DNA from: Charina bottae
Lineage: Eukaryota > Chordata > Lepidosauria > Squamata > Charinaidae
Length of the DNA: 64,000 bases
Reading direction: 5' to 3'
NCBI GenBank assembly: GCA_023362775.1
Contig: JALMGJ010000002.1
Span: forward strand, 59,173,914 to 59,237,913
This document shows positions 33,056 through 44,901 of the stretch, one piece after another; positions within the stretch are counted from its first letter, which is position 1; each line of letters starts with the position of its first letter. A program made the translations under genes and the position numbers. The notes below the pieces were generated by a model. It was given only the letters and a program-made list of their open reading frames with translations, ran no database searches and was not told the origin of the DNA.

Positions 33056-34309
33056 AACACCTCATTTTGGGAACAAAGAAAAGGTTGTAAGAAAAGAGAA
33101 AATGATTTCTGCTTTAGAAAAGAGAGAAATGGAGAAAAAGTGACTGGGCCACTTTTGTTGGCTTGGTGTGATAGAAGATGCTGTGGCTTCTTTTGGAGAG
33201 AGAGTAAAAAAGCGAGAGGGAGGGAGAATTGCTCAATTGGTTGAGAATCCCTGCTCTTGTGAAAACATCCTTGATGATAATCTAAGAAGTCTCATTGTAC
33301 CGCCTATTAATTATGACAAACCAAATTCCCAGAAGTATTGTATTCTGTATTAAATCCAGATGACCCTTTTTGTTAAGTATTATTTAGAAGACACCTGGAA
33401 GTTCCCCTTTTAGGACCCTCCCACTCCTCTTTCATGTGTAACTATCCTTCTATGCCAGAATAACTGAAGTCTTTTTTGTTCTGGAATGTCCTTTCTTGCA
33501 AATTTAGATCAACTCCTGCCCTGGTACCCAGAAAATGTAAGGAATTGTGGAAAGTTATTTCCTTTGCTACAGTCCAATATTAACTTAACTAGAATAAAGC
33601 TCTGTTGAACTGAATGGTACTTATATTTTGAGAATAAATATGTGCAGCTACAGTATAACAATTTTTTTCTTCCATTTTAAATACACCCTGTGAATCTCTA
33701 TCTTCCATTCTCTGTTTCAAAAGCCCAAAGTCAAAGAGGACAAGCATGCAAATGAGTTTCTCCCTCTATTTTCCCTTCTCTTTCTGGAAAGCTTTCAATA
33801 GTTAGCAGTTATAAGATTAAGTTTTATTTTCTAAAAGTTCACTCCTGTAAAAGTTCTAATCTTCTTTTGTTGCTCTCCTGGAGATGTTATTTTGGCCATC
33901 CCACTACCAAAACTAAATGTCTTTAATATTAATCAAAACATAAATATAATACTAATTTCTGAGCTACTGACAGACAAGAGTACAGAGTCATAGTACAAAG
34001 TAGTTCCAACAACACAAAATCAATGTTGTGGAGTGCTTATTTGCTAAATGTGGAGAAGAATTCTCAGGATATATTAGAGATGTGTATTCTGAGCAAATAC
34101 AAAGAATGTCAAGCTTGGTTCAGAAGCTATATGTAGTTACAAAAACAAGTTTATTAACCCTATAATTAATCATGTTAAATCTTCACAAAAATTTGTAATA
34201 TCTTGAAATTGATATTGCAATGCCACAAAGCAAACATTTCTGCCTTTACGTTTTGAGAAATGTATTTTGAAATTACATGTTCTGTAAGTTACACAGCTGT
34301 TCATTCATC
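33056..34309. other. No recognised feature
   Basis: AT-rich, apparently unique. Confidence 0.4.
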
Positions 34310-34865
34310 TGATGTGGACATTTAGAATAATTTTCCTCCATGCCTTTGAATTTTGATTTCTGAGGGACCGCCTCATCCCCATTACATCATCCCGTCCTAC
34401 CCGATCTTGCAGGGAGGGCATGCTACGGACCCCCTCTATGAAAGAGTTCCATCTAGCGGGGTCTAGGAGGCAAGCCTTCTCTGCAGCGGCACCTGCCCTA
34501 TGGAACATTCTTCCCCCAGAGATAAGACAGATTTCTTCACTCCTGGACTTCAGAAAAAAATTGAAAACCTGGCTCTGTGAGCTCGCCTGGGGCAAGAGGG
34601 AAAGTGGTCAAGCTTGGGGATGGCTGATTGCTTGAGACTCCCCAAATATTTTAAACAGACTTCAGCAGCATGGCAAACCATCTGCCACTTGGTTTTAATT
34701 TTAATTTTAATTTAAATTATATTTATTATATTTATTTTATTTTATTTTATTGTGTTTTTATGTTGTTGTATTATTGTTGTGATTGTGTACCGCCCAGAGT
34801 CCCTCCTTGAGGGGGAGATGGGCGGTCATAGAAATTTAATAAATAATAATAAATAATAAATTTCA
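34310..34865 (+). mobile_element. L2 LINE 3' end with ORF2 C-terminus
   Basis: The plus strand reads AFSAAAPALWNILPPEIR and then LLDFRKKLKTWL, the conserved C-terminal block of L2/CR1-group ORF2 proteins downstream of the reverse transcriptase. A stop near 34635 is followed by a 3' untranslated tail of TTTTA repeats, ACCGCCCAGAGTCCCTCC and GAGATGGGCGGTCATAGAAA, and an AATAATAAATAA end. The copy is 5'-truncated, as usual for LINEs. Confidence 0.88.
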
Positions 34866-35497
34866 TTTCTTCTAAGGTGTCAGACCACAATTTTAGAACT
34901 AAAACTCGAGTCTCTTAATAAGTTAGCTATCCAAGGAAAAGATAATCTGCAGTACTTATATGACTTGAAATACTCAGAGCTGAAATAATAAACAACACTA
35001 TTTTTTAATATGGGCAGGAAGATAATTGCAAAATTCTGTATGTTGTGACAGTGACTTACACTGTTGAAAATAATTAAATCCTTAATTTGAAGAAATATTC
35101 ATAAACAGTCAAATAAACAATCTTTCTAATTAAGAGAAAAACAATCAAGATCTTACACTGGATGATGGTAACATATTCTTTTAGGAATACTATAACTGTT
35201 AATGAAGTACCTCACATTCACTAAGAGCTATACAAGCTAAAGACTGTTTCATCCAGTTAAGACTGATTCTGTTGAAAGTGTAGGAGAGAAAATAAATGGG
35301 ATGTTGTAATAAAGAGAGTGAAAGGAGCTGTGGGACATGAGTCCCTGGAAGAGTTTGGAATGAGCTGTGTTTTTATTAACTTAGGATTTGCACTGAGTGT
35401 CTGCAATAAAGATAGTGTCCAGGTTTACCTTTGGTGCTTCTTTGTTTATATATAATCACTTAGGTCTCATTCAGTACTACACAGCCACCATTTTGAC
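34866..35497. other. No recognised feature
   Basis: AT-rich, apparently unique. Confidence 0.4.
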
Positions 35498-36070
35498 ATA
35501 GAATCATGGTGTTGAAAGGGATCTTGGAGTCCAACAATTTGCTTAGTGCAAGATTCATTAGAGTATCTCTGACAAATGACTATCCATACTGTTAAAGACT
35601 TCTACTGAAGAAAAACTCTTCACTTAATGTGGCATCCTGTTCCACTAGCTGACAGCTCATATACAGTAGTCAGGAAATTCCTCCTAATGTCATGCCTTAA
35701 CTTGTTTCCTTGTAGTTTTAAACCCTAGTTCTGGTTCTACTGCCTGAAACAATTAAAAACAACAACAACAACCCCACACTCCCTCTTTTATGTGACAATC
35801 CTTCAGGTTTTTGGGGACTTCTATAATAGCTACACATACCTAGATCCTTAAAGGCTTGGTTGGACTCTTCACCATTTTTGGAACCTGTTTCAATTTGTCA
35901 CTGTTCTTTTTGGATTGTGGTCTCCAGAACTGGGCATGATACTGCAAAGTCTGACCAGGGAAGAGTGGATGGAATTATTACTTCCCATCATCTGGGCTGT
36001 GCTCCTGTTAATATATACCAAAGTAGTATTTGCCTTTGTTGCAGCTTTATTATACTGTTAGCGCATTCCT
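35498..36070 (-). mobile_element. CR1 LINE fragment (minus strand)
   Basis: It begins CATAGAATCATGG (the reverse of the CR1 ATTCTATG terminal repeat), then GAAAGGGATCTTGGAGTCCA. Further on are GGTCTCCAGAACTGGGCATG and CCAAAGTAGTATTTGCCTTT, all well-known CR1 3' blocks in the expected order on the minus strand. An AAC-rich microsatellite lies near 35755. No intact protein. Confidence 0.8.
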
Positions 36071-36415
36071 TACTTGTATTTTTTTCTCCCTGTTTTCCTT
36101 TCTTTGTTTCCTTTGTTTTCAAAAAGATGAGAAGTGTCATTAAACAAAATTAAATGTAAACATTGTATTTTTGTCAACTGCTGCACTGCACATCCTTCTT
36201 ATAATCTTCCATTCTAATAATCCTATTTCACATTCCTGTACTGTTCCTCTATGCCAGGGGTCGGCAAACTTTTTATGCCGGGAGCCATTTTGGCATGCTC
36301 GTGCACATTTTGAAATGCTCGAGAGCCAGGGGGCGGGGTTTGCGGGCGGGGGCCAATCGCGCGGAAGGGAGTGCGGTTGGTGCTGGGCTGTGAAGCTGGA
36401 CGAGCCGCCGGACCT

Positions 36416-36690
36416 GGAGCGCTTCCGCGCGCAGCTGAGTGAGGCCCCGCGCCGGTCTTTTTGGAGCGCTTCCGCGCGCAGCTGAGCGAGGCCCCGAGCC
36501 GGTCTTTTTGGAGCGCTTCCGCGCGCAGCTGAGTGAGGCCCCACGCCGGTCTTTTTGGAGCGCTTCCGCGCGCAGCTGAGCGCTGGGCTGTGGAAATGCG
36601 CTCCAAAAAGACTGGCGCGGGGCCTCGCTCAGCTGTGCGCGGAAGCGCTCCAAAAAGACCGGCGCGGGGCCTCGCTCAGCTGCGCTGGGC
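36416..36690. repeat. 47-bp minisatellite, direct then inverted units
   Basis: Units start with GGAGCGCTTCCGCGCG at 36416, 36463, 36510 and 36557, then run inverted (CGGAAGCGCTCCAAAAAGAC) from about 36596. The same unit returns at 37676-37990. One frame reads LERFRAQLSEAP in each unit. Confidence 0.9.
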
Positions 36691-37675
36691 TGTTGCCCCG
36701 CTCCAGTTCTCGGCCCTGACCACCCGCCTGGGGCTGCTGGGAGATGTGGTTCAGCCGCTTCCGGAGAGCTGCGGCTTCGCCAACTGCGCCCTCCAGCGCG
36801 CCCGGCAGGTGGCTGCCCACCATTTGCTAAAACGCCTCCAGCAAAGAAGACCTCCCCCCGCGTGCCTGCAGCAACGCGGGCAAAAGGGGAGCGGGCGTGT
36901 GTGCGTGTGCAAAACGGTTGAGGAGGTGTAGAGGTGTACGTGCGCGTGCAAAAGGGCTGAGAAGGGCTCCCCTCTCCCTGCCACGCTTGCAAGGTCTCGC
37001 CTACCACTTCTCCCCGGGGCATCTGCAAAGGGGCGCGCCACTCGCCCCGCGCCCGTCGCTGCAAAGGGCATCTCCCCCGCCATTTACCCGGACGTTCAGG
37101 CGCCACAGCAAGAGCGGTGGGGGGACTCTGCATCCGGAGGCCCGGCTGCACGCTCCCCACCGGAGAGGAAGAGGAAACGCGGCCCCTCCCCAGTGACAGG
37201 CGCGCACCCTCTTCCAATGGTTTCTCTTCTCCCTTCTGGGAAGCGGATCTCGGTCAGCTTAACCCTTAAGCCTCAGTGCCTCCGCCGGGAAGAAAGAGCG
37301 GCAGGCAGAAATCTCTCACCGGGGAGGTGGTCGCCCCCAGGCATCTCTTGGCCCCAAGCCGCAGAATGAACCAGGCTTGCGGCCGATGGAGCAACAGCAG
37401 AAGTTGATATTGCTCCTCTGCTTACCAGCGCCTGAATTTTGCAGGAAAAGGAGAAAGGCGGGCGTGGGGTTTGTGGAAGCAGCTCCCTTAACACTGCGCA
37501 GTGAAATTGAGGCGGAGCTTAGAGGCGTCCTTGGGTCTCTCTGCTGTCACGGGTGATGACTACAAACTTCCAGCAGCTTGAGCCAGAATAGGCAACGGTG
37601 GCTGGTTTCGGTCTTTAGTCCCACATCTCTGAAGGGCACCATATTGAGAACTTGGTTCAATCCAATCCTTTTTGG

Positions 37676-37990
37676 AAGCACTCCAAAAAGACCGGCGCGG
37701 GGCCTCGCTCAGCTGTGCTGGGCTGTGAAGCTGGACGAGCCGCCGGACCTGGAGCGCTTCCGCGCGCAGCTGAGCGAGGCCCCGAGCCGGTCTTTTTGGA
37801 GCGCTTCCGCGCGCAGCTGAGCGAGGCCCCGCACCGGTCTTTTTGGAGCGTATTTCCACAGCCCAGCGCTCAGCTGCGCGCGGAAGTGCTCCAAAAAGAC
37901 CGGCTCGGGGCCTCGCTCAGCTGCGCGCGGAAGCGCTCCAGGTCCGGCGGCTCATCCAGCTTCACAGCCCAGCGCAGCTGAGCGAGGCCC
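37676..37990. repeat. 47-bp minisatellite, second block
   Basis: Inverted, direct and again inverted units of the 36416 repeat, so the two blocks flank the CpG-rich core. Confidence 0.9.
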
Positions 37991-38071
37991 CGCGCCGGTC
38001 TTTTTTTCGCGCCTCTGGGTAGCAGGGCCAATTGGGCTTCACCTTGTTCAGCCCGCCTCTCTGCTCCCCTT

Positions 38072-38127
38072 TGGCGCGCGCTGATTGGTGGAGGCGTCCT
38101 TCCTTCTGAGCCTCCACCAATCAGCGT
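38072..38127. promoter_or_regulatory. Palindrome with paired CCAAT boxes
   Basis: CTGATTGGTGGAGGC is mirrored by GCCTCCACCAATCAG with a short spacer, placing two NF-Y-type CCAAT boxes head to head within the hAT element. A promoter function is inference. Confidence 0.5.
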
Positions 38128-38266
38128 CTGTTTCTTCCCCAAGGTTCGCTCTGCTTCCGGAGACCGGCTTTCCGGATGTTGGGCGGCAGACAGAGAGAGC
38201 CAGAGCCGAGGGGCCAAAGAGCCAGATCAGGCTCGCGAGCCGCCATTTCCGACCCTTGCTCTATGC

Positions 38267-39562
38267 TAACACTTCAGCACACACGGCTTTTTTACAGAGT
38301 AGTAGATAGAGCAGGCTGAGATGTATGTGTGCTGGTTGTTTCACAGTCTCTGTACAACAAATCAGAGTTGTTCTTTTCTTCTACTAGAACAAGGCTGTAA
38401 GGCAAGTGGGCTCCCTGTTGCTGGCAAGAACCGCAGTAGCACTCCGCAGGAAACAGGATACCCAGCAAGAAACAAAAGTTGTTTGTGGAGTATAGGAGAT
38501 TCCTCATTGTAGGATATGAGAGCCAAGACTTTTTAAAGCTAAGCAGAAGAAACAGTGATGTCTGCCTGAGGGGAAGATTAAAACCAATGAATACCAACCC
38601 TTCTGAACTTTACAATGCTTTATGTTTAACGTAACTTAGCAAAATACATCTTTCTCAGTTCCAACCATCCTCACAGGGAAACAAAATTTTTGGGTAGAAG
38701 CTAATGTATGCTAATTTCTCATTTGATTGGGTTAATTAAGCCCTGAATTTATTGAGACAGGTTACCAGAAGGGTCATGAGCAACTGAGAAGGGAAAGGGA
38801 GAGGGCACAGTGTGACCATGATCAAAAGTTGATTTAGTCTGTACTGCTTACTTTGCTTGTACAAACCCAGTGGGCAGTTGCAGAATCACAAAGTTTGGGA
38901 ACATCTGTGATATACAGGTCAACATTTAGTCATTAAAATGGTACATTTATTTCTGCCAAACCCTAACAGCATTGAGATGATTAATTTAATTCATATGGGG
39001 TCAGCACAACTTCATTTATCATTTTAAGGGGTCATAGTATGTGTGTATGGGTACATGTTTGAAAAGGTCTGTGAAAGAGATTTTGAAATATAGCATGTTA
39101 TCACATCCCTTTAATTCTACGTATATAAGTATTGAGCTTTTTTTCTTAGCTAAACAAATGAAGCTTGGTATCCTTTAATTTGTTGCATCAGTTATCTTTC
39201 CTTGCAGCACTTTTCTGATTGTCAGGATTCTGTAACAGTGATGGATACAGGTACATTTAGCCTAGACCTTTAGAATATCACATAGCAAAGCATTCCTGAT
39301 ACTAAGTAGCTAAGCTATAACCTAGGAAATGATTTCCAATGTAGCCTACAAATTGTTATCTTTCTGATGCAGAAGAAACGTGTGCTAACATTCTAGTAAA
39401 GGCAGTGAAGTGCATGTAACCATGTAATATGAATGACTATTCTCTGAAAAGGAAGTACACATTGGTAACCACCATAGAAGACATTTGTAGCAAATCATTT
39501 CTTTAGACTTGAGAGAGAAAGAAGCTGATAGCTTTGAACTTGAGTAGTAAAATATAATTTTA
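38267..39562. other. No recognised feature
   Basis: AT-rich, apparently unique. Confidence 0.4.
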
Positions 39563-39990
39563 CTAGGGAATTCCTGGAAGCTTGGCACTCTGACAAATCA
39601 GCCACCAATAGACAGAGATAAACCACATTTACACACCATTCAAAAGAGTCAACAAAAAGCTAAGAATGAAACAAAAAGACCAGAACGCATCCTCTCCAGC
39701 AGCCAACATCCAGATAAGCAGGGATTAACACCAGACAAACAGTCAAGCAGAAAACAATACTCTAATCAAGAAACTACCAAGGATACAAACAGTCAAGCAG
39801 ACAAACAATACCCTAATTAAGGAACTACCAAGAAGAAAACCACACCCCCACCAACACTGGCAGGGCAAGCTACTGTATATAAACACGGAGCAAACCCCAC
39901 ACTCACTCGTACTGATGATGTTACCTAGTTGGGGAATGAAACGTCTGTAAGCAAACAACGAAGCTCAGAGAGCACCAAGGATTCCACAAA
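39563..39990 (+). mobile_element. Penelope-like element, 3' end
   Basis: The plus strand reads REFLEAWHSDKSATNRQR, like the C-terminus of a Penelope-like protein after its GIY-YIG endonuclease. It then runs through an A/C-rich untranslated region with an imperfect tandem duplication (AAACAGTCAAGCAG twice, about 50 bp apart) and a TATATAAACACGG-type box. The end holds a hammerhead core and GCTCAGAGAGCACCAAGGA, a block I recognise from squamate Penelope-like elements. The copy is strongly 5'-truncated. Confidence 0.72.
39906..39950 (+). ncRNA. Hammerhead-ribozyme core in Penelope-like element
   Basis: CTGATGA (39912-39918) matches the conserved CUGANGA box. TTACC (39921-39925) pairs with GGGAA (39932-39936) around a TAGTTG loop to give stem II with one A/G mismatch, and GAAAC follows at 39938-39942. 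Hammerheads of this kind are established in Penelope-like retroelements. The mismatch and the lack of a modelled stem III leave activity open. Confidence 0.65.
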
Positions 39991-41119
39991 TATTATTTTG
40001 TTAGCACTCTTTTCTGACACAGACATAACACATTTTGTAGTAGAAATGTATAACAAGGACATTAGAAGTATAAAGTAGCAATAAATGTATACAATATATA
40101 AGTATGCTTCAGATGAATGAATGCAAATTAGTAACAATACACTATACTGCTTGGACATTTTCTCTTCTCCCTTCAAGTAAAGGGCATACAATTTAATTGA
40201 AAGAACAGGAAGGGAAACTGAAAACTGGGAGAATACTTGGGAGATCCCTGTTGGGAGCAAAAGCCTTTAAATCCACATGCTGCTGTAACCTCTAATGCAG
40301 CAGTGTGGGTCTGTTTATCAATACTTTCCTTTTTTTTTCATGGAATCGTGTTGTCTCCTGACTTCCCCCAAAGCCTCATTGCCTCTGTGGATTTCTAGGC
40401 TATTTGGTTATCCATCAGACCCTGGTAGTTTAGCATTTTCAGACCACCTGTAGGAAATTGGTCCTGGCGACTAGGGGAATTGTTATTTGCATCTTAATTC
40501 TTCCTGTGCTGGCAGTGTCATGGAACTATCATACTTAAAACTATAGAATGATAAGATTTTCACCTAAATAATTTCTTTTGAATTGGGAGAGAGGCATTCT
40601 TATATTCTCTAAGAACAGTTATTGAAAAGTAACTAATCACTGCATGCAGATTACTGCAGAGAGTGGTTACTGCAAAGCGTAGCTGTCTTAGAAGACAAGA
40701 CATCTCCTTAGAGGGATCTCTTGCTTGTTGAATTGTGATGCTTTTTAATCACACCTAAATGGACTTCTCTCTCTTTTCCTTCCTATGTTTACTTCTCCTT
40801 GACTCATTTCCATCCATTCTGTTCCCCACTTTCCCTTTCCTTCTCTTCTCAATACAGCTACCCCCCCAAACCTATCTTTATCATGTTTTATTTCCCTTTC
40901 CTTCCTTTTTGCTGTTTTTCCTGAAAGCAGAGAGGGGAATGTATGTGTTTGTGTATGTATAGTTCTGTGTTTCTTATGTGTAGTTTGTGTGAGAGAGGGA
41001 GAATGGAAGCTATACTCTATGTAGATAAGGCAATCAATTAATTTTATAAATGGGATAATTTGTTTAACAGTCAATTAATTTTAATCAGTAGTTATTGTTA
41101 CCTGATTGGCTCCCTTACT
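39991..41119. other. No recognised feature
   Basis: AT-rich sequence with a pyrimidine-rich segment at about 40760-40920. Nothing recognised. Confidence 0.4.
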
Positions 41120-41127
41120 CCCTAAAC

Positions 41128-41429
41128 CAGTGCTTCCCAAAGTGCCGCTGTTGGCGACACACCAACAGCGGCGGGGGTGCACACGGGGGCGGGGGCGTGC
41201 ACGGCGGCAGTGCGGGGGGGCGCGCACGGGGGCGGCGGGGGGGCGTGCGGTGGCGGGGGTGTGCATGGCCGCGGTGGCGGCCTCCGCTAAAACATGGAAG
41301 CGCTGATGGCGCACCGCTGCTGCTGCCTCCGTGCATACCCCCGCTGCCGCTTCCGGGTTGTGTGGCGACATACCAGACTGTGTGTTGCGACACACTAAAG
41401 TGTCGCAACACACAGTTTGGAAAGCTGTG
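41128..41429 (+). mobile_element. hAT element, GTGTCGC family
   Basis: The ends read CAGTGCTTCCCAAAG and inverted CAGTTTGGAAAGCTGTG, with exact duplication CCCTAAAC at 41120-41127 and 41430-41437. The inside is a GC-rich run of GCGGGGG-type units. Close relative of 56799. Confidence 0.88.
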
Positions 41430-41437
41430 CCCTAAAC

Positions 41438-43320
41438 TGTACCCCCAACTGTACCAAATATTTGACTCTGGCCTAGCCATGAGTAAAATTATGTTTATTT
41501 AAAAAGACTCAAGGATGACTTTCCAACCTCAGATGGTTCAGACAGCCTCTCAATTTGGAGACATTTGAGTGTTGAATTTTAAGAAGAGAATGTAGCAGAA
41601 TTAAATTTGTATTAGATATGTCTGGCAAGTCCTTTAGTCAGTTAAGTAAACAAATATCCATACTCGTATTATTTTCTTTATGTCCAGAGGAAAAAAACAG
41701 TAACTAAACTAGTATATATACTGTGTATATATATCCTCACATCTAGTACTGTAACATGAATCTTATAAAATTACTTTTTTCTTCATTAATTATTGTTTAC
41801 ATAATTTTAGTTTCTATTCCCCATTGGCTAAAAGCCCAGATAGGTTTTTCCATTATTAAAACTGAGGCAAGACACTACCAAAACTCAAATGAGCTTGTGT
41901 AAGTATTCCCAGCCCCTTTGAACTCTCAAAATGCTTTTTATCCTCTCTGTAACAACATAAATAAATAAAAATAAATAATTTACTGATATTGCTTAAAGGT
42001 CAACTAATGAATAAATGAATGAAAGTGTGTACATATCCACACATCAACATATACTCACATATACATACATACATGTATTCATCCATTCATCTGTTCATTC
42101 AAAAGAATCTCCTCCCTTTCCCTTATTTCCTGAGCTAGGAAAGAGAAGGACATTTTCTCTCTGATACCATATTGATCTCTCAAATCCTAAAGTGAGAAGT
42201 GAGTTTTGATTTATTTTAATGGACCAAATTCACCAAGAAAAGAGTAAAAGTTGCCTTCAGATATTCAGAGAAGAGAGAACAGGACAGAAGGACAAGAAGT
42301 CCCATTCTCTTTGTAGTATGTCAAAGAGGAATGCAGCTGGAAACTTCCAAGATTAATTTGCCAATGGAAGCAACATCTCTACTGGTAGATTTTATAAAGA
42401 AAAATGAGCCCGAGTTGTTAAACACTGCTAACATTCCTGATCTTATAGTGTGTTATATCAATTATTTTTGTAGACATGGGTCCCCTTTTGTTTCAGGATA
42501 GTGTGTTTCCAATTTATAAAATCAACTTAATCACTGTCTGGGAAACCCTTTAATCCGTATCCATTTTCTAATGTCAACTACTTTGCCATTTGGTTTGCTT
42601 ACAACTTCAGTAGACATACATTCTTTTTCAGTTTCGAGGTATGATGGGGTCAGATCTTCCAGGAGTGCACCCTTAGTCCATAAATTTCAGCTGGCTTACT
42701 CTACTCCTTCTGTATCATATGGTATAACAAGAGGGTCTAGAAAAATACCAGATAATGCTGTCATTTATTCTAAGCTGTGGAACAAGTAATAAATAGTGGA
42801 GATTGCTGTTTCATATTTTTCCAAAACAAAGTGTAAACAAGAGCTCAGACAAGGTGCTAGGAGTTATTGGGTATGGTGATTACTTAAGGGCCATCAGCAT
42901 TTCTCCTTAGTGGATAGATTTATGGATGTCTGGATTTGCTAGTTTTTACTGAGGCTAGGTCCCTGATGCTTTTCATCAATCTAAGCATCAGATGATCTAT
43001 CCATTCTGTTGCAAGCTTTTATTTTTTAGCATGAACATTGTGCTTTTCAGAGCAAACTTTAATAGGAAAATGAAAGTCTAACAATGGCTATATTTTATAT
43101 TGAGGATGGAACCATGCATTGCACCCCATTATTCAGTTTGGTAATAGCTTATGAGCACAAAATCTATATTAACTATATGTCCTACTTCTGATGAATTTTG
43201 GTTTTCTGAATTTCTGGTGAGTCACTCATAGCACTCTCATTCATTCCCTTTCTGTTCAGACAATATCACCCTGTATCAGATTTGATCCAGTCTTACAAGG
43301 TCACTAATTTGGAAGAGAAT
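41438..43320. other. No recognised feature
   Basis: AT-rich; short TACA and AAAT runs near 41950-42080. Nothing else recognised. Confidence 0.4.
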
Positions 43321-43322
43321 GC

Positions 43323-43354
43323 GGATGGATGGATGGATGGATGGATGGATGGAT
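43323..43354. repeat. (GGAT)n microsatellite
   Basis: About eight GGAT units. Confidence 0.93.
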
Positions 43355-43449
43355 TCGAAGAAAAGAGTTGAAAAAGAGTTGATCAAACTAAAATTTATAT
43401 GTGCAAAATAAAATCTTCATAGCTCATAATTGTCAGTATACAAATCTTT

Positions 43450-43768
43450 CTGGTAGTCCTTGGGTTACTATGGCAATTGGGACTGGGAACTCCATTGCTA
43501 AGCGATTCAGTCATAAAGTGTGATGTCATGTGACCGTGTTGCTTAGCAATTGCAATTCTGGCAGTCCTAGTTGCTGTTGTTAAATGAGGACCATTTGGGT
43601 TGTTAAGAGAGGACCTCACATGATCGCAATTTATGACTTCCTGCTGACTTGTCCATTGATTTTGCTTGTAGGAAGTGACAGCCGGAACTCCGAGGACCTG
43701 TTGTAAGTCCCCTTCATTCCAGTAACTTTGAATAGTCACTGAACATGTCGTAACCCGAGGACTACCTC
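43450..43768. mobile_element. TA-target MITE, CAGGTAGTCC family (long copy)
   Basis: Ends CTGGTAGTCCTTGGGTTAC and inverted GTAACCCGAGGACTACCTC. TA follows the right end (43769-43770) while the left dinucleotide is now TT. The interior has GCTTAGCAATTGCAATTC and repeated GACC(A/T) blocks. Confidence 0.78.
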
Positions 43769-43770
43769 TA

Positions 43771-44398
43771 TGCTAATTATTAGGCACAATGTTATTGATC
43801 TGAAAGTATGTTAACATATTTTTCATGCTTTTTTCAATCAGGTCACTTTCCAGCTTTTAGGATTGTTTCACATACTGTTTTAAAATTTGCACTGGAAATA
43901 TGTTTAATACTTTGCTCTCCAGATGCAGTTTTAGCAATGATTGCTCTTCACTAGTTGGGTAGAATTTTTCAGAGTTGTTCCAGAAGACAGGACAAGAAAC
44001 AAAAAGTTTAAATTACACCAAAGAAAATTTAAATAGGAGATTGGAAAATATTTCTAATGGTAAGAACTGTTGAACAAGGAAATAAATTTCCTTGTGGGAT
44101 GATGGAGGTGTTTAAAAAGACGCTGCTTAGAGTAAAAACGATGGATGTAGCATAAAAACATTTGTAATAAATAAATTGGGAGTACTGTAGCAGTTAGTTC
44201 AAACTCGGGTCAGGGGGTGGAGTAGATGATCTTGAAATTCACCTCCATGAGATTGGAGGTCACATACAGCCCTGAGATTGCAGCACTGCATAGTCAGATC
44301 CAGTCATTTAATACAATCTTATAAATAATACTAAATGAGTTAGTAAAGAGTTCATCTTTCTAGATCTCTAGAATATCATCTCTAGATATCAACTTTCT
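43771..44398. other. Mostly unrecognised; possible CR1 tail
   Basis: GGGGTGGAGTAGATGATCTTG near 44213 weakly resembles a CR1 3' end. Nothing else recognised. Confidence 0.35.
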
Positions 44399-44475
44399 AT
44401 TATTAATTAATTAATTAATTAATTAATTAATTGGATTTATCCCCGCCCATCTCTACCGTGGTAGACTCTAGAACA
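44399..44475 (-). mobile_element. (TTAA)n with L2-type tail (minus strand)
   Basis: A TTAA run is followed by ATCCCCGCCCATCTC, a decayed reverse L2-like terminus. Confidence 0.5.
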
Positions 44476-44893
44476 CTAGCCCATGGGAAAGTATTACAAT
44501 ATGACACTTATATGGTATTACAGACATTAAATGAAACAATGAGATAGCAAAGGTCTTAAGACAATAACTGTTTGCCTTTAAAGTATTTATGTTATCAATA
44601 AAAGTTTAGGAGCTGATTCTGAAAGTCAGCATTGTACCCAGGGGGAAAAAAATACAGTTGCCTTAAATATATCTCCTAAAAATCCTTGGATAGTTTTATA
44701 AAGAACACACCTACATTGACCTGGCATTTACAAGATTACAGTAAAAATGGAATTATTCTTTGTTCATTTTTACATTGCTGTGTATTTATCTCCAATCAAG
44801 GAGAAAGGCTGTTACCATAGAATCTACAACTTCATTTGGTTTGAATTGCATTGCTGTAAAAGTAATGAAGAACACTTTAATTAGATGCTCATG
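44476..44893. other. No recognised feature
   Basis: AT-rich sequence. Confidence 0.4.
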
Positions 44894-44901
44894 GTTTAGA
44901 A

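Larger units (their letters stand above)
36255..38258. mobile_element. 2-kb GC-rich hAT element with captured sequence
   Basis: The ends are CAGGGGTCGGCAAACTTTTT (left) and inverted TTTCCGACCCTTG (right), with exact duplication CTCTATGC at 36247-36254 and 38259-38266. A CCAAT/GC-box unit lies at about 36330-36362. A 47-bp minisatellite occurs in both orientations (36416-36690 and 37676-37990) and brackets a CpG-rich core at about 36690-37570. Inside the core, minus-strand GGCGCTG|GTAAGCAG near 37420 is donor-like. A 314-residue minus-strand frame is low in complexity and crosses the repeats, so I do not call it a gene. No hAT transposase domain was found. Confidence 0.82.

Noticed and set aside
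36273..37217. 314-residue open frame on the minus strand
   Set aside because: It crosses minisatellite units and a CpG-rich core of a transposon, has low-complexity R/G/A/P composition and no recognisable domain. Overlapping frames on both strands are just as long for the same reason.
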